A DNA stretch of 64,000 bases from Paenibacillus oleatilyticus (lineage in GTDB: Bacteria > Bacillota > Bacilli > Paenibacillales > NBRC-103111): contig NZ_JAHNZO010000023.1 of NCBI RefSeq assembly GCF_018998565.1, forward strand, positions 1 through 64,000, read 5' to 3'. The notes below the pieces were generated by a model that was not told the origin of the DNA, made no database searches, and was given only the letters and a program-made list of their open reading frames with translations. Positions within the stretch are counted from its first letter, which is position 1, and each line of letters starts with the position of its first letter. Of the stretch, positions 28,318 to 38,755 are shown one piece after another. Made by a program: the position numbers and the translations under genes.

Positions 28318-30987
28318 TCATCCTCTCAGTTCGGCCAGCCGAGCCGACACTTTATCCCGTTTGTCCGCATAATCGGCGAGCTTGGCTTTCTCCTCGTCGA
28401 TGACTTTGGCCGGCGCTTTGGCAACGAAGCCTTGGTTGGCAAGCTTTTTCTCGATCCGGTCCACTTCGCCGTGCAGCGTAGTAAGCTCTTTTTCCAGACG
28501 CGCTATTTCCTGGGCAATGTCGATCAGCCCCGCAAGCGGCAAGAACAGCTCCGCCCCGGTTACGATGCCCGTCATCGCTTTTTCCGGCGTTGCGAGCCCA
28601 AGCTCGATGGAAAGTGCCGACGTATTGCAGAAACGTTGCACGTATTCTTCGTTGCGCTTCAGAATTGCCAGCGATTCTTCGCCGGCCGGCTTCACGAGCA
28701 GCTCGACCTTTTTGCTCATCGGCACGTTCACTTCCGCACGAATATTGCGCACCGTCCGGATGATGTCCATCAGCAGCTCCATCTCACGCACCGCGTCCGC
28801 CGCTTCAAAGCGCGCCTCGAAGGTCGGCCACGCCGCGAGCGTAATCGTCTCGCCTTCATGAGGCAGGTGCTGCCAGATTTCCTCGCTGATAAATGGCATG
28901 AACGGGTGAATCAAGCGCTGCGTACGGTCCAGCACGTAAGCCAGAACGGATTTCGTCGTTTTCTTCGCCGCTTCGTCGCTGCCGTACAAGGACAGCTTAC
29001 TGAATTCGATGTACCAGTCGCACAGATCGTCCCAAATGAAATTGTACAACAGACGTCCGGTTTCCCCGAATTCATACGCATCGATCAGTCGGGTCACTTC
29101 GCGGACGGTTTCGTTGAGGCGGTGCAAAATCCAACGGTCGGCCGTACCAAGCTCGCCGCTCAGGTCGATATCCGACGCTTGGAAATCGCCCAGATTCATC
29201 AGGACGAAGCGCGAAGCGTTCCAAATTTTATTGGCAAAGTTGCGCGCCTGCTCGACTTTCTCCCAGCGGAAGCGGAGATCCTGTCCCGGCGTGGAGCCGG
29301 TGGAAATCATAAAGCGCATGGCGTCGGCGCCGTACTTTTCGATGACTTCAAGCGGATCGACGCCGTTGCCGAGAGACTTGGACATTTTGCGGCCTTCCGC
29401 GTCGCGGACGAGCCCGTGAATCAGCACGTCTTTGAACGGAATTTGATCCGTGTATTCGAGTCCGCTGAAAATCATCCGCGCGACCCAGAAATAAATAATA
29501 TCGTAGCCGGTTACGAGCAGACTGGTCGGGTAATAACGCTTCAGATCTTCCGTCTGTTCCGGCCAGCCAAGCGTAGAGAACGGCCACAGCGCGGAGCTGA
29601 ACCAGGTATCCAGCACGTCGTTGTCCTGGGTCAGATGCGAGCCGCCGCAATGCGGGCATACGGTAGCGTCCTCGCGGGAGACGATCATTTCTCCGCAATC
29701 GCTGCAGTACCAGGCCGGAATGCGGTGTCCCCACCACAGCTGGCGGGAAATGCACCAGTCACGAATGTTTTCGATCCAATGCAGATAAATTTTTTCGAAG
29801 CGATCCGGTACGAAGTTCGCGCCTTGGCCCGACTTCTGCGCTTCGATTGCGCGTTCGGCGAGCGGCTTCATTTTAACGAACCACTGCGTGGACAAGTACG
29901 GCTCCACGACGGCGCCGCTGCGCTCGCTGTGTCCGACCTGATGCACGTGTTCCTCGATTTTGATCAGCACGCCGAACTCCTTCATATCCGCCACAATCTG
30001 CTTGCGGCAGTCGAAGCGGTCCATCCCTTGATACTTGCCGGCATTTTCGTTCATTTTGCCGGATTCGTCCATCACAAGCACCTGCGGAAGATCGTGGCGT
30101 CTGCCTACCTCAAAATCGTTCGGGTCGTGCGCCGGAGTAATTTTCACCGCGCCGCTGCCGAAATCTTTCTCGACATATTCGTCGCCAACGATCGGAATTT
30201 CGCGGCCAATGATCGGAAGCACAAGCGTTTTGCCGATCAGGTGCTTGTATCGCTCATCTTCCGGATGGACCGCGACGGCCGTATCCCCGAGCATCGTTTC
30301 CGGACGGGTCGTCGCCACGACGATGAACTCATTGCTGTCCTTCACCGGATATTTCAAATGATACAGCGCACCCTGCACCTCTTTGTATTCGACTTCGATG
30401 TCGGAAAGCGCCGTGCGGGCGGCCGGGTCCCAGTTGATGATATATTTGCCTCGGTAAATCAGCCCTTTTTCGTACAAGCGGACGAATACTTCGCGCACCG
30501 CCTTGGACAGCCCTTCGTCCAAAGTGAAACGTTCGCGGGAATAGTCGAGCGAGAAGCCCATTTTGGCCCACTGCTCGCGGATCGTTCCGGCGTAATGCTC
30601 CTTCCACTCCCACACCTTTTCCAAAAACTTCTCGCGGCCGAGATCGTACCGCGTCACGCCTTCCTCGCGGAGCTTCTGCTCCACCTTCGTCTGCGTCGCG
30701 ATGCCCGCATGGTCGGAGCCCGGCAGCCACAAGGCGTCGTAGCCCTGCATCCGTTTGGTCCGCGCCATAATATCCTGGAGCGTAAAATCGAGCGCATGGC
30801 CGATATGCAGCATACCGGTGACGTTCGGAGGCGGGATAACCATCGTGTACGGCTTCGCATCCTGACGCTGCCCCGCTTTAAAGTATTGTCCCTTAAGCCA
30901 GTAGTCGTACCACTTTTTCTCGGCTTCCTTCGGATCGTAGGTTGTCGGCATAGCCGTTTCCGGCGCCGCTTGTTTGGTTTCTTCCAT
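28318..30987 (-). CDS. valS: Valyl-tRNA synthetase
   Basis: Class I aminoacyl-tRNA synthetase of 889 residues. Visible parts: the HIGH-type motif in [16 protein letters not shown], a large editing (CP1) domain with [17 protein letters not shown], the [10 protein letters not shown] loop, an anticodon-binding domain, and a C-terminal coiled-coil (about 825-889). ATG 30987 is chosen, with GGAGG eight bases upstream, over an in-frame start at 31008. The gene is controlled by the T-box leader at 31067-31353. Confidence 0.98.
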   Translation of the reverse strand: MEETKQAAPETAMPTTYDPKEAEKKWYDYWLKGQYFKAGQRQDAKPYTMVIPPPNVTGMLHIGHALDFTLQDIMARTKRMQGYDALWLPGSDHAGIATQTKVEQKLREEGVTRYDLGREKFLEKVWEWKEHYAGTIREQWAKMGFSLDYSRERFTLDEGLSKAVREVFVRLYEKGLIYRGKYIINWDPAARTALSDIEVEYKEVQGALYHLKYPVKDSNEFIVVATTRPETMLGDTAVAVHPEDERYKHLIGKTLVLPIIGREIPIVGDEYVEKDFGSGAVKITPAHDPNDFEVGRRHDLPQVLVMDESGKMNENAGKYQGMDRFDCRKQIVADMKEFGVLIKIEEHVHQVGHSERSGAVVEPYLSTQWFVKMKPLAERAIEAQKSGQGANFVPDRFEKIYLHWIENIRDWCISRQLWWGHRIPAWYCSDCGEMIVSREDATVCPHCGGSHLTQDNDVLDTWFSSALWPFSTLGWPEQTEDLKRYYPTSLLVTGYDIIYFWVARMIFSGLEYTDQIPFKDVLIHGLVRDAEGRKMSKSLGNGVDPLEVIEKYGADAMRFMISTGSTPGQDLRFRWEKVEQARNFANKIWNASRFVLMNLGDFQASDIDLSGELGTADRWILHRLNETVREVTRLIDAYEFGETGRLLYNFIWDDLCDWYIEFSKLSLYGSDEAAKKTTKSVLAYVLDRTQRLIHPFMPFISEEIWQHLPHEGETITLAAWPTFEARFEAADAVREMELLMDIIRTVRNIRAEVNVPMSKKVELLVKPAGEESLAILKRNEEYVQRFCNTSALSIELGLATPEKAMTGIVTGAELFLPLAGLIDIAQEIARLEKELTTLHGEVDRIEKKLANQGFVAKAPAKVIDEEKAKLADYADKRDKVSARLAELRG

Positions 30988-31066
30988 CACTGCAACCTCC
31001 AAATACACATAATTGTGGTTTGTTTTGAGTTTTCAGCTTACAGTACCATTGCCGGAGAAATGGCGA

Positions 31067-31353
31067 CAAACAAATAAAAGCCTTCCGCCGCAAAGGACGA
31101 AAGGCTCTCGCTTCCGTGGTACCACCTTTATTCCGCCCGTGCTCCGAGAAGCTGGAAGCTTCCCTTCATCCGTGCGGCACTCGAACAGATAACGGCTGTG
31201 ACCGGCCGAATCTAGAGCTTCCGCTTTCAATTCGACAACTCCGGGGCGACTTCGACAGGTACGTCCTGCGGAACCTTCCAGCTCTTGCCGGCTCCGCTCT
31301 CTGAAGGGTTCGCTGTCTACTATTCCCTTTCCGCGTTTTTGCTTGCATCTATG
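31067..31353 (-). ncRNA. Valine T-box leader of valS
   Basis: The T-box core AAGGTGGTACCACG is at 31115-31128. The terminator (31067-31110) pairs AGCCTTTCG with CGGAAGGCT and ends in a T-rich tail. In Stem I an AGUAG bulge motif precedes GACAG, which pairs with CUGUC; right after CUGUC comes GAA and then GUC (31248-31250), the position the specifier codon has in known T-boxes. GUC is a valine codon. Uncharged tRNA-Val should stabilise the antiterminator and permit valS expression. Confidence 0.93.
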
Positions 31354-31359
31354 CGTACT

Positions 31360-31388
31360 ATGATAAACAATAGTCAGGACAGAGTCAA
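31360..31388 (-). promoter_or_regulatory. Promoter of valS
   Basis: Minus strand: TTGACT (31383-31388), 17 bp, TATCAT (31360-31365). It places the transcript start at the beginning of the T-box leader. Confidence 0.75.
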
Positions 31389-31401
31389 TACAAGTATAAC
31401 C

Positions 31402-31447
31402 AAAAAACCCCCCGGTCAAGCCTGTTTTGGCTCGACTGAGGGAATTT
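31402..31447 (-). terminator. Rho-independent terminator after the spoVID-like gene
   Basis: Minus strand: CCCTCAGTCGAGCC, loop AAAACA, GGCTTGACCGGGGGG with two mismatches, then TTTTTT. It overlaps the -35 side of the valS promoter region only marginally. Confidence 0.85.
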
Positions 31448-31461
31448 TTGTAAAAACGGCT

Positions 31462-32769
31462 TCATTTCGGGATATACACAATCTGCCCTACGGATACGTC
31501 GTTATCTCCGAGACGGTTGTAAAGCGCGATTTCGCGAGGGTTCAGATCATAGCGCTTAGCGATGGATTCCAGCGTCTCTTCCTTTTGCACGATGCACAGC
31601 CGGAGCCTTTTGAATCCCTGCTCTTCGCCTTTGGAAGTGAGCAGCAGGTTTTTCCATTCCACCTTCCCCGCCACGGACTCCGATTCTTCCCCAATCGCGT
31701 CTTCCGGATCGCGCTTTTCCTTTTGGGAAGAGCCGGTGTTAAACAAGTTGGACAGTCCGAACGATTTGTAAAGCGGTGCGGGTGCCGTAGGGGGCTCGGG
31801 CGTTTTTTTGCTACCGACGCCTACCTTCAGATCTTTATCCATCGTTGCGGTCGGGTTAAGCTCACCGAAGGATTGGGCGGTCGGGGCTTCTTTCGTTTTT
31901 TGCGCTTCCTGCGCCTTTAAAGTCTCCGGACCTTTCGTCGGTTCCTGAACAGACAGCGGGGCTGGAGTTACATTCGACAAAGGCTGCGGTATATTCTGCT
32001 GCGCCTCTTGCTGCACGATCGGCGTAGGCTGCGGGATGTTCTGCTGAGCCTCTTGGTGCACATTCGGCGCTGGCTGCGGCACATTCTGCTGGGCCGCCTG
32101 AAACACATTCGGCGCTGGCTGCGGCACATTTTGCTGAGCCGCCTGAAACACATTCGGCGCTGGCTGAGGTACGCTCTGCGTCTGCGGCCCCACAGGCAGC
32201 TTGCTCGTCGGTTCCACCCTCTCGCCTCGCAGCTCCCAAGAATCCGTTTCAGCCGGAGCTTGGTCCGCCGAATCGAAAAAGCCGGAAACGTCCCCGAATG
32301 CCTCATCCGTCGCCTCTGCAAGAGGAACCGGATGCGGGTCGCGGGCTTCGTGAACGAACACCACTTCGTTTTCCGTTTCCCGCCAAGCCTCCTGGGCCGC
32401 ATCCGACACGAGCTCCAGACCGGCGAGCGACAGTACTCCCGTAATGTTCAAGCTGCGGGATGATAGCAGATCGACGTCAAAATTTTCGATTTCGACCGCG
32501 ATATCCTCCATCCGCTGAACCCGGTTCATCGGCAGCGTAATCTCTACCGGGATCAGATGCTCCAACGTCTGATCGCTGCGGCCCAGCTCATCGATAAAGG
32601 TCCCGGTCAAAAACAGATTGCCGCGAAGCAGGGCTTGGTCCCCTTGCGGAATGACCTGAATATGGGGAACAAGCTCCACTCCTTCCAAGTCTTGAATGCC
32701 GATCGCCCCTTCGGACAAATGCACACGCTCGTAAATGTCGAAGCGTAATCCGTTATGCTGCGTCGTCAA
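31462..32769 (-). CDS. spoVID: SpoVID-like spore morphogenetic protein with C-terminal LysM
   Basis: SpoVID encases the forespore and recruits SafA and the coat. The 435-residue product has an N-terminal beta-rich SpoVID domain (about 1-130, FDIYERVHLSEG, IPVEITLPMNR), a Pro/Gln linker with five near-tandem 15-residue repeats of the type NVPQPAPNVFQAAQQ (about 200-275), and a C-terminal LysM (about 388-435, KRLRLCIVQKEETLESIAKRY). TTG 32769 is preferred: GGAGGGAGG is seven bases upstream. It lies directly upstream of valS, as spoVID does near valS in B. subtilis. Confidence 0.85.
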   Translation of the reverse strand: MTTQHNGLRFDIYERVHLSEGAIGIQDLEGVELVPHIQVIPQGDQALLRGNLFLTGTFIDELGRSDQTLEHLIPVEITLPMNRVQRMEDIAVEIENFDVDLLSSRSLNITGVLSLAGLELVSDAAQEAWRETENEVVFVHEARDPHPVPLAEATDEAFGDVSGFFDSADQAPAETDSWELRGERVEPTSKLPVGPQTQSVPQPAPNVFQAAQQNVPQPAPNVFQAAQQNVPQPAPNVHQEAQQNIPQPTPIVQQEAQQNIPQPLSNVTPAPLSVQEPTKGPETLKAQEAQKTKEAPTAQSFGELNPTATMDKDLKVGVGSKKTPEPPTAPAPLYKSFGLSNLFNTGSSQKEKRDPEDAIGEESESVAGKVEWKNLLLTSKGEEQGFKRLRLCIVQKEETLESIAKRYDLNPREIALYNRLGDNDVSVGQIVYIPK

Positions 32770-32888
32770 TGTAAATCCTCCCTCCGTAATTCCTGCCTTT
32801 TCCACAGAATCCCGCATCGGCTCCGGCGAGTTCGAAATTCTGATATAACCATAAAAAGATAGATGGCCCTATGCCTTCGTCTCTACAA

Positions 32889-32918
32889 TTTATATGGCTT
32901 CAGGGGAAGGAGCATGAC
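32889..32918 (-). promoter_or_regulatory. Weak candidate sigma-E promoter of the spoVID-like gene
   Basis: Minus strand: GTCATGC (32912-32918), 15 bp, CATATAAA (32889-32896). The -10 matches the sigma-E consensus at only six of eight positions. Included because of the gene's function. Confidence 0.3.
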
Positions 32919-32920
32919 TA

Positions 32921-33793
32921 CTATTTTTTCAATCGCTCATTCAGCCCAGCAAAGTCCGGGGGCCACGGGGACTGCACCTCGATGCTTTCGCCGCTCCACG
33001 GATGGGGAAACGTCAATCGCTCGCCGTGCAGCGCCTGTCTCTCCATGCCCTCTCTTCGTCCGCCATACAGCGTGTCGCCGATCAACGGATGGCCCAGATG
33101 GCTTAGATGAACGCGGATTTGATGCGTCCGTCCGGTTTCGAGCCGGAGCCGCACAAGCGTCGCGGAACGATAACACTCCACGACCTCGTAATGGGTAACG
33201 GCCCGCTCGCCTCCGGGAGAGACGCGCCGGCGAGTCGCGTGATGCCGGTCCCTGCCGATCGGCGCATCCACACGGCCCCGGTTCGGAGAGAGACGCCCGT
33301 GCACCAGGGCCACATAGGTCCGCTCGACCTTTTTCTCCCGCATCGCTGCGTCCAATCGGACCTGCGCCCATGGACACTTGGCCATCAGCACCGGTCCGGT
33401 CGTATCTTCGTCAAGCCGGTGAATGTGCCGGGGCCGGCACGACTGTCCTGTCGATTCCAGATGCCAGCCGACCGCATGAAGCAGCGTTCCGCCCTCCGAC
33501 TCCCCGGTCGGATGCACCTTCATCCCGGCCGGTTTATCCGCCACGAGGCAAAAGTCGTCTTCGAACAATACTTCTATCCCCGTCCATTCCGGCATATATT
33601 GCAGCGATTCCTCGGGGAACAGCCGCAGCAAAATGCGGCGTCCCTGAATTTCGACGCCCGAGGCGTTCCAAAGCTTCTTCAGCGTCCGCTCGTCGATCGC
33701 ATCCAGCAGAAACGCCTTCACTTCCTCGAAAGTCGAAGGCTCGGTGTTCGCCGTCCATTCCAGCCACTGGCCTTTGCGGCGCCATGCGGTCAT
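32921..33793 (-). CDS. RluA-family pseudouridine synthase
   Basis: Isomerises uridine to pseudouridine in rRNA or tRNA. The catalytic aspartate lies in HRLDEDTTG, followed by later family motifs ERTYVALVHG, GRTHQIRVHLSHLGHPLIGD and LHGERLTF. About 70 N-terminal residues precede the core. The target RNA is not predictable. ATG 33793 is chosen; AAGAGGCGG is five bases upstream and the start overlaps the preceding small gene (ATGA). 290 residues. Confidence 0.92.
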   Translation of the reverse strand: MTAWRRKGQWLEWTANTEPSTFEEVKAFLLDAIDERTLKKLWNASGVEIQGRRILLRLFPEESLQYMPEWTGIEVLFEDDFCLVADKPAGMKVHPTGESEGGTLLHAVGWHLESTGQSCRPRHIHRLDEDTTGPVLMAKCPWAQVRLDAAMREKKVERTYVALVHGRLSPNRGRVDAPIGRDRHHATRRRVSPGGERAVTHYEVVECYRSATLVRLRLETGRTHQIRVHLSHLGHPLIGDTLYGGRREGMERQALHGERLTFPHPWSGESIEVQSPWPPDFAGLNERLKK

Positions 33794-33957
33794 GGCAGCC
33801 GCCTCTTGGATTGCCCCGCTACGGATGCCGCCCGTTTCTTCTGGCTTGCCCATTGCAGCCATGCCGTCAGAACGATTCCTGCAAACAAAATGAAAAACAC
33901 GCCCGCCACAACGATTAATTCGAGCGTGGTACCGAATAGGCTGTACCGATTTAACAT
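33790..33957 (-). CDS. Small single-pass membrane protein coupled to the RluA-family gene
   Basis: A 55-residue protein: short N-terminus (MLNRYSLFGTTLE), one hydrophobic helix (about 12-36, LIVVAGVFFILFAGIVLTAWL), and a basic tail (SQKKRAASVAGQSKRRLP). GGAGG lies eight bases before ATG 33957, and the TGA overlaps the next start by four bases. I do not recognise a family. Strong ribosome-binding site and coupling support a real gene. Confidence 0.7.
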   Translation of the reverse strand: MLNRYSLFGTTLELIVVAGVFFILFAGIVLTAWLQWASQKKRAASVAGQSKRRLP

Positions 33958-34161
33958 GAGCGCTTCCTCCAATGTATAGCTTATGGTCATTCTATCAATC
34001 CTTCACGGCGAACGCAAAGCGGTTACAATGCCAATTCCGCCGGATCTTACAATCTAGCGAAAGTTGTTAAATCTTCTTTTCATATGATAGAATAGCATAG
34101 GAAAAAAGTAAAAAAATTCGACACGAAATGCCTTAATTTACGCATGGGAGAGGTTAAAACA

Positions 34162-35898
34162 TTGAGCAGGGCTCTGCAAGCGATACGACATTGGAGTAGT
34201 TGGAAAAAGGCGCTTTTTTATTTCACGGTGTTGACTTTTTTAACGTCCAGCTTTTTATTCCTGACCCCGCCGGGAGGCCAGATCAGGGAGTGGCTCGCGG
34301 AAACGGTCATTACGACGCAGCACCGGAGCTGGGCATGGATTTTCGTCGGCGCGGAGCAGCGCGATTTGATGGTCAAACGGTTGCAGGACTTCAACGAGGA
34401 AGCCGCACGTGAAAAGCAGGACAGCAGCTTGATCAAAATTCGCAATCATCAGGGCAAAGCCCGTTCGATCGATGAACTGATTAAGGTCGAAGATATATCA
34501 GGAAAATTTTGGCAAGGCAAAAAGATGTACGTCTATGATCCGAAGACGATTCGTGTCATGACGCCTCCCAAGTCCGGAGAAGGCGAGAGAATCACCTCGA
34601 TGGTCAAGCGTACAGGAGCCGTGGCTGGCGTCAATGGCGGCGGTTTCGACGATCCGGAAGGTCTCGGGAACGGATTTGCGGCGTTCGGCGCCATTATCTC
34701 CGGCGGCGAGGTCATTTATACGGATCAGGACGGCAGCATTCCGCAGCACATCGTCGGCTTTACGAAGGAAGGGATTCTCGTCGTCGGCAAATACAATATT
34801 TTCGAGCTGCGCGAGATGGGCATCTCGGACGCCGTCTCGTTCCACCCGCGTCTGATCGCCAACGGCAAGCCGCTGATCACAAGCGGCGACGGCGGCTGGG
34901 GCCGCGGACCGCGAACGGCTGTCGGGCAAAAAGCGGACGGCACCGTTATATTCATCGTTATCGACGGACGGCAGGCGCACAGCGTAGGGGCGACGCTCAA
35001 GGAAGTACAGGACCTTCTGCTGGAAGAAGGCTGCGTCAATGCAGGCAACCTGGACGGAGGCGCTTCGTCCGAGCTCGTGGTCGACGGAGAGCTGCTTACC
35101 AAGCCATCGAGCCGTTACGGCGAGCGCAGATTGCCTAACGCGTTCCTGGTTTACGACGATCCGACGTCGGTTAAAGCGGACCGCGTCTGGGACGGTATCG
35201 ACAAAATCGATGCAGGCGGTTCGTACGATCACCCCGACTTCCTGCGCGAGCAGGCCGAAAAGCGGGCCAAGCAGCAGCAAAACCCGACACCGGCTACCAA
35301 GACGGATACGGACAAGACGAAGACAGATACCGATAAGACAAAGACGAAAACCGATACAAAACCGGAAACGAACAAGCCGGCTACAAATAAACCGGATATG
35401 AACGAAACGGGCAAGACGGGTACGGAGAAAGGCGAGAGTGCGAAGCCCGGCGGCAATGCAACCAAAGAGCCGGGTACCGAAAAACCTAGTGTTCCCGGCG
35501 CGGGAAATAATTCCGGTTCGGGTACGGGAACGGCAGATCACGGCAAGCCGGACGGCGGCCAGGGCAATACGCCGCCAACGGGTACGGGCAGCGGGTCGGT
35601 AACGCCGAACGGCGGCACTTCCGGCCAAGGCGGAACCGGAAGCGGGGCTGCAGGCTCCGGTTCTTCCCAAGGCAGCGGTACGGCAGGAGGAGGAGGGAAC
35701 GGTTCTACGGGAACCGCTCCGAACTCCTCCGCCGGAGCCCCGGCTCCAGGAACCGGAAGCGGCACACCAGCCAAGACGACCGAGAAATCGACCGAGACGA
35801 CTACATCGTCCTCAACGCCGACGCCACCTCCTCAGCAAAATCAAACGCCTAACCAACCGGCCTCGGGTACGGCTGTACCGCCGGCCAAAACACCATGA
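34162..35898 (+). CDS. Phosphodiester glycosidase family protein (NAGPA/DUF2233) with low-complexity tail
   Basis: A membrane helix near residues 18-40 anchors the protein outside the cell. The NAGPA-like domain spans about 120-330, with AGVNGGGFDD, GDGGWGRGPRTAVGQ, and the conserved NLDGGASSELVVDG. Homologues include sporulation and wall-associated proteins; the substrate here is unknown. The last 200 residues are low complexity: Thr/Lys/Asp repeats (TDTDKTKTDTDKTKTK) and then Gly/Ser/Pro-rich sequence. TTG 34162 follows GGGAGAGG by eight bases and is preferred over ATG 34144. Confidence 0.88.
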   Translation: MSRALQAIRHWSSWKKALFYFTVLTFLTSSFLFLTPPGGQIREWLAETVITTQHRSWAWIFVGAEQRDLMVKRLQDFNEEAAREKQDSSLIKIRNHQGKARSIDELIKVEDISGKFWQGKKMYVYDPKTIRVMTPPKSGEGERITSMVKRTGAVAGVNGGGFDDPEGLGNGFAAFGAIISGGEVIYTDQDGSIPQHIVGFTKEGILVVGKYNIFELREMGISDAVSFHPRLIANGKPLITSGDGGWGRGPRTAVGQKADGTVIFIVIDGRQAHSVGATLKEVQDLLLEEGCVNAGNLDGGASSELVVDGELLTKPSSRYGERRLPNAFLVYDDPTSVKADRVWDGIDKIDAGGSYDHPDFLREQAEKRAKQQQNPTPATKTDTDKTKTDTDKTKTKTDTKPETNKPATNKPDMNETGKTGTEKGESAKPGGNATKEPGTEKPSVPGAGNNSGSGTGTADHGKPDGGQGNTPPTGTGSGSVTPNGGTSGQGGTGSGAAGSGSSQGSGTAGGGGNGSTGTAPNSSAGAPAPGTGSGTPAKTTEKSTETTTSSSTPTPPPQQNQTPNQPASGTAVPPAKTP

Positions 35899-35933
35899 TC
35901 GTTTACATACATCTGTAGCAACATAACACAAAC

Positions 35934-35986
35934 AAACGGACGGCACGTTCCTCTCCTTCGGGAGTGGACGTGCCGTCCGTTTTTAC
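35934..35986. terminator. Bidirectional terminator
   Basis: ACGGACGGCACGT pairs with ACGTGCCGTCCGT across about 20 bases, with AAAC before and TTTTTAC after. It separates the convergent glycosidase (+) and hemL (-) genes. Confidence 0.92.
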
Positions 35987-35987
35987 A

Positions 35988-37289
35988 TTATAGCTGCTTG
36001 AGCGCTTGGTAATGTGCCTCGATCGTCGCCTCGATATCGTCGTCGGAGTGCGCCGCCGAAACGAACATGCCTTCGAACTGGGAAGGCGGAATGCTGACGC
36101 CGTAGTCGAGCAGCAAGCCAAAATACCGGTTGAACTTGTTCAAATCCGATTGTTTGGCGGTTTCGTAATTGGTTACCTGCTGGTCGGTAAAGAACGGGCA
36201 AACCATGGAGCCGATGCGATTGATCGTCATCGGAACGCCCAGCTCCCGGGCATTTTGGAGCATTCCTGCTTCCAGCCGGGCGGACTTGCGCTCCAGCTCT
36301 TCATATACGCCGGGCGCTCCCAGCAGCTTAAGCGTCGCATATCCTGCAGCCATTGCCAGCGGGTTCCCGGATAACGTTCCAGCCTGATAAATCGGGCCTG
36401 ACGGAGCAATTCGCTCCATGATCTCCCGTTTGCCTCCGTATGCCCCAACCGGCAGCCCCCCGCCGATAACTTTACCCAGACAGGTAAGATCCGGCGTAAT
36501 GCCAAATCGCCCTTGCGCACTGTTCAAGCCTACGCGGAAGCCGGTCATGACCTCGTCAAAGATCAGCAGACTGCCGTAGGAAGACGTGATCTCCCGCAAT
36601 CCTTCCAAGAAACCCGGAAGCGGCGGCACGACGCCCATATTTCCGGCGACCGGCTCCACAATAACGGCGGCGATGTCTTCGCCGAAATGTTCAAAAGCCG
36701 TCCGTACCGAATCCAGATCGTTGTACGGCACCGTAATCGTGTTGACCGCTACGCTTTCGGGTACGCCGGGGCTGTCCGGCAATCCAAGAGTGGCAACCCC
36801 GGACCCCGCTTTGATCAGCAGCGAGTCCGCATGGCCGTGGTAGCAGCCTTCGAACTTCAGAATTTTACTTCTTCCCGTATAACCGCGGGCAAGTCTGAGA
36901 GCGCTCATCGTCGCTTCCGTCCCGGAGCTGACCATCCGCACGAGCTCGATGGAAGGCATTCTTTCGATAACGAGCCTCGCCATCTCGGTTTCCAGCTCCG
37001 TCGGCGCGCCGAAGCTCGTACCGAGCTCCGCGGTCCGTTTGATCGCTTCGACGACCTCCGGGTGGGCATGTCCCATAATGAGCGGGCCCCACGAGCCGAT
37101 GTAATCGATAAATTCGTTGCCGTCGATATCGAAGACGTGCGAGCCGCTCCCTTTCTGCATATACAGGGGAGTCAGTCCAACCGATTTAAACGCGCGAACC
37201 GGACTGTTTACCCCGCCCGGAATCACTTGCTTCGCTTCCTCGAACGCCTGCGCCGAACGCGCATCGGAACGTTTTCGCTGATCGTTCAT
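35988..37289 (-). CDS. hemL: Glutamate-1-semialdehyde 2,1-aminomutase
   Basis: PLP enzyme making 5-aminolevulinate in the C5 pathway. The motifs include [49 protein letters not shown] and the PLP lysine in [17 protein letters not shown]. 433 residues. ATG 37289 follows AGGAG by eight bases; an in-frame GTG three codons earlier is too close to it. Last gene of hemE-hemH-hemY-hemL. Confidence 0.97.
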   Translation of the reverse strand: MNDQRKRSDARSAQAFEEAKQVIPGGVNSPVRAFKSVGLTPLYMQKGSGSHVFDIDGNEFIDYIGSWGPLIMGHAHPEVVEAIKRTAELGTSFGAPTELETEMARLVIERMPSIELVRMVSSGTEATMSALRLARGYTGRSKILKFEGCYHGHADSLLIKAGSGVATLGLPDSPGVPESVAVNTITVPYNDLDSVRTAFEHFGEDIAAVIVEPVAGNMGVVPPLPGFLEGLREITSSYGSLLIFDEVMTGFRVGLNSAQGRFGITPDLTCLGKVIGGGLPVGAYGGKREIMERIAPSGPIYQAGTLSGNPLAMAAGYATLKLLGAPGVYEELERKSARLEAGMLQNARELGVPMTINRIGSMVCPFFTDQQVTNYETAKQSDLNKFNRYFGLLLDYGVSIPPSQFEGMFVSAAHSDDDIEATIEAHYQALKQL

Positions 37290-37305
37290 CCATTCCACTC
37301 CTAAC

Positions 37306-38751
37306 CTATTTTGAGGATAACTGCAGCCGCTCCGTCATTTCCTTGGCCGCTTCCTTGCCTTGACGAATACAGTCCGGCAGCCCGACGCCATGAAACGCGC
37401 CTCCGGTAATCAGCACGCCCGGCATTTTGTCCGCCAAATGCTGCCGTACCCCGCGAATAAGGTCCAGGTGACCTACCGGATACTGAGGCATGGACTGCAT
37501 CAGCTTCGTCATTTCCGTAAACAAAGGCTCTGCCGTAATCCCCATAACTTCCTTCAAATCGCGCCGTACCGCGCGGATGATCTCATCCTCCGACATATGC
37601 TGCCAACGTTCGTCGCCGGAACGCCCGATATAGCAGCGCATCAGCACTTTGCCGCTTGGAGCGGTGTGCAGCCATTTTTTGGACGTCCACGTACACGCGG
37701 TAATGAAACGCCCTTCCCGTCTCGGGACGAGGAAACCCGAACCGTCGAGCTCTCGCCCAAGCTCTTTCTCGTCAAAAGCGAGAATCACGTTGGCAACCGA
37801 CACGTACTCGATCCGGTCCAGCTCTTTGACCTCAGGGACCGACGAGCCGAGCAGCTTGGAGATGCCGTGAGCCGGGAGCGCCACGATAACCCCGTCCGCT
37901 TCCTCGACCGAACCGTCTTCTCGGATCACGCGGTACCCGTCGTCGGCCCGCTCGATCCCGGCCACTCCGCACTGCTTGACGAACCGCACGTTGTCGAGCG
38001 CATCGATCAAGCCGTGAACGATCGTTTCAAGCCCTTCCTTATAGGAAAGAAACATCGTATTGCGCGCCACCTCGGGAAGCGTACGGCTTTCTTCGCCGCC
38101 TGTCTTGCGGTTCTTCATCATGCCGAGGATCAAGCTGCGATGCTTCTGCTCAATCGCATGAAATTGCGGGAAGGTCGCCCGCAAGCTCAAATTGTACGTA
38201 TTGCCGGCATAAATGCCCGCCAGCAGCGGCTCGGCGATCTGACCAAGCACTTCCACACCTAGCCGGCGCTCCAGGAAATGCCCCAGCGATTCGTCCTCGG
38301 GCGACGTCCGTTTCGGCAGCACCAGATCCATGGCCGCCCTGAGCTTGCCTCCCAATGACAGCAGTCCCGTGCGCATGAACGGCCCCATCTGGGTCGGTAT
38401 GCCGAGCATCAGGCCGGGAGGCATCCGGTGCAGCTTGCCGCCGGACAAAATATACGTTTTCCGGGAATCCGGATTCATGCCGGTCAATTGATCCTCTAAG
38501 CCTAATTCGCGAGTCAGCTCGACCATCGGAAGCTTGCGGGCCAGAAACGAATCCGGCCCCTTCTCAATGACGAACCCGTCGCGCTTCAGCGTTTGAATTT
38601 TGCCGCCGAACGATTCGCCCTTTTCCATGATGGTTATCTTCAAGGGCGTCCCGGACTGCTCGGCGCTTTGTTTTAAATAAAAAGCGGCGCTCAAGCCCGT
38701 AATCCCGCCGCCAACGATAACCACATGTTTCGGACTTCGGTTCTCCTCCAT
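37306..38751 (-). CDS. hemY: Coproporphyrinogen III / protoporphyrinogen oxidase
   Basis: FAD-dependent oxidase of 481 residues. The dinucleotide fold is [19 protein letters not shown] (about 10-28); [12 protein letters not shown] and the C-terminal [18 protein letters not shown] complete the family pattern. In Firmicutes this enzyme (also CgoX) mainly oxidises coproporphyrinogen III to coproporphyrin III, the form used by HemH. Start ATG 38751 with AGAGGGA eight bases upstream, within the end of hemH. Confidence 0.95.
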   Translation of the reverse strand: MEENRSPKHVVIVGGGITGLSAAFYLKQSAEQSGTPLKITIMEKGESFGGKIQTLKRDGFVIEKGPDSFLARKLPMVELTRELGLEDQLTGMNPDSRKTYILSGGKLHRMPPGLMLGIPTQMGPFMRTGLLSLGGKLRAAMDLVLPKRTSPEDESLGHFLERRLGVEVLGQIAEPLLAGIYAGNTYNLSLRATFPQFHAIEQKHRSLILGMMKNRKTGGEESRTLPEVARNTMFLSYKEGLETIVHGLIDALDNVRFVKQCGVAGIERADDGYRVIREDGSVEEADGVIVALPAHGISKLLGSSVPEVKELDRIEYVSVANVILAFDEKELGRELDGSGFLVPRREGRFITACTWTSKKWLHTAPSGKVLMRCYIGRSGDERWQHMSEDEIIRAVRRDLKEVMGITAEPLFTEMTKLMQSMPQYPVGHLDLIRGVRQHLADKMPGVLITGGAFHGVGLPDCIRQGKEAAKEMTERLQLSSK

Positions 38752-38755
38752 CGTC

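Noticed and set aside
31033-31419. Minus-strand open frame of 128 codons
   Set aside because: It lies over the valS T-box and its terminator; the DNA is explained by RNA structure.
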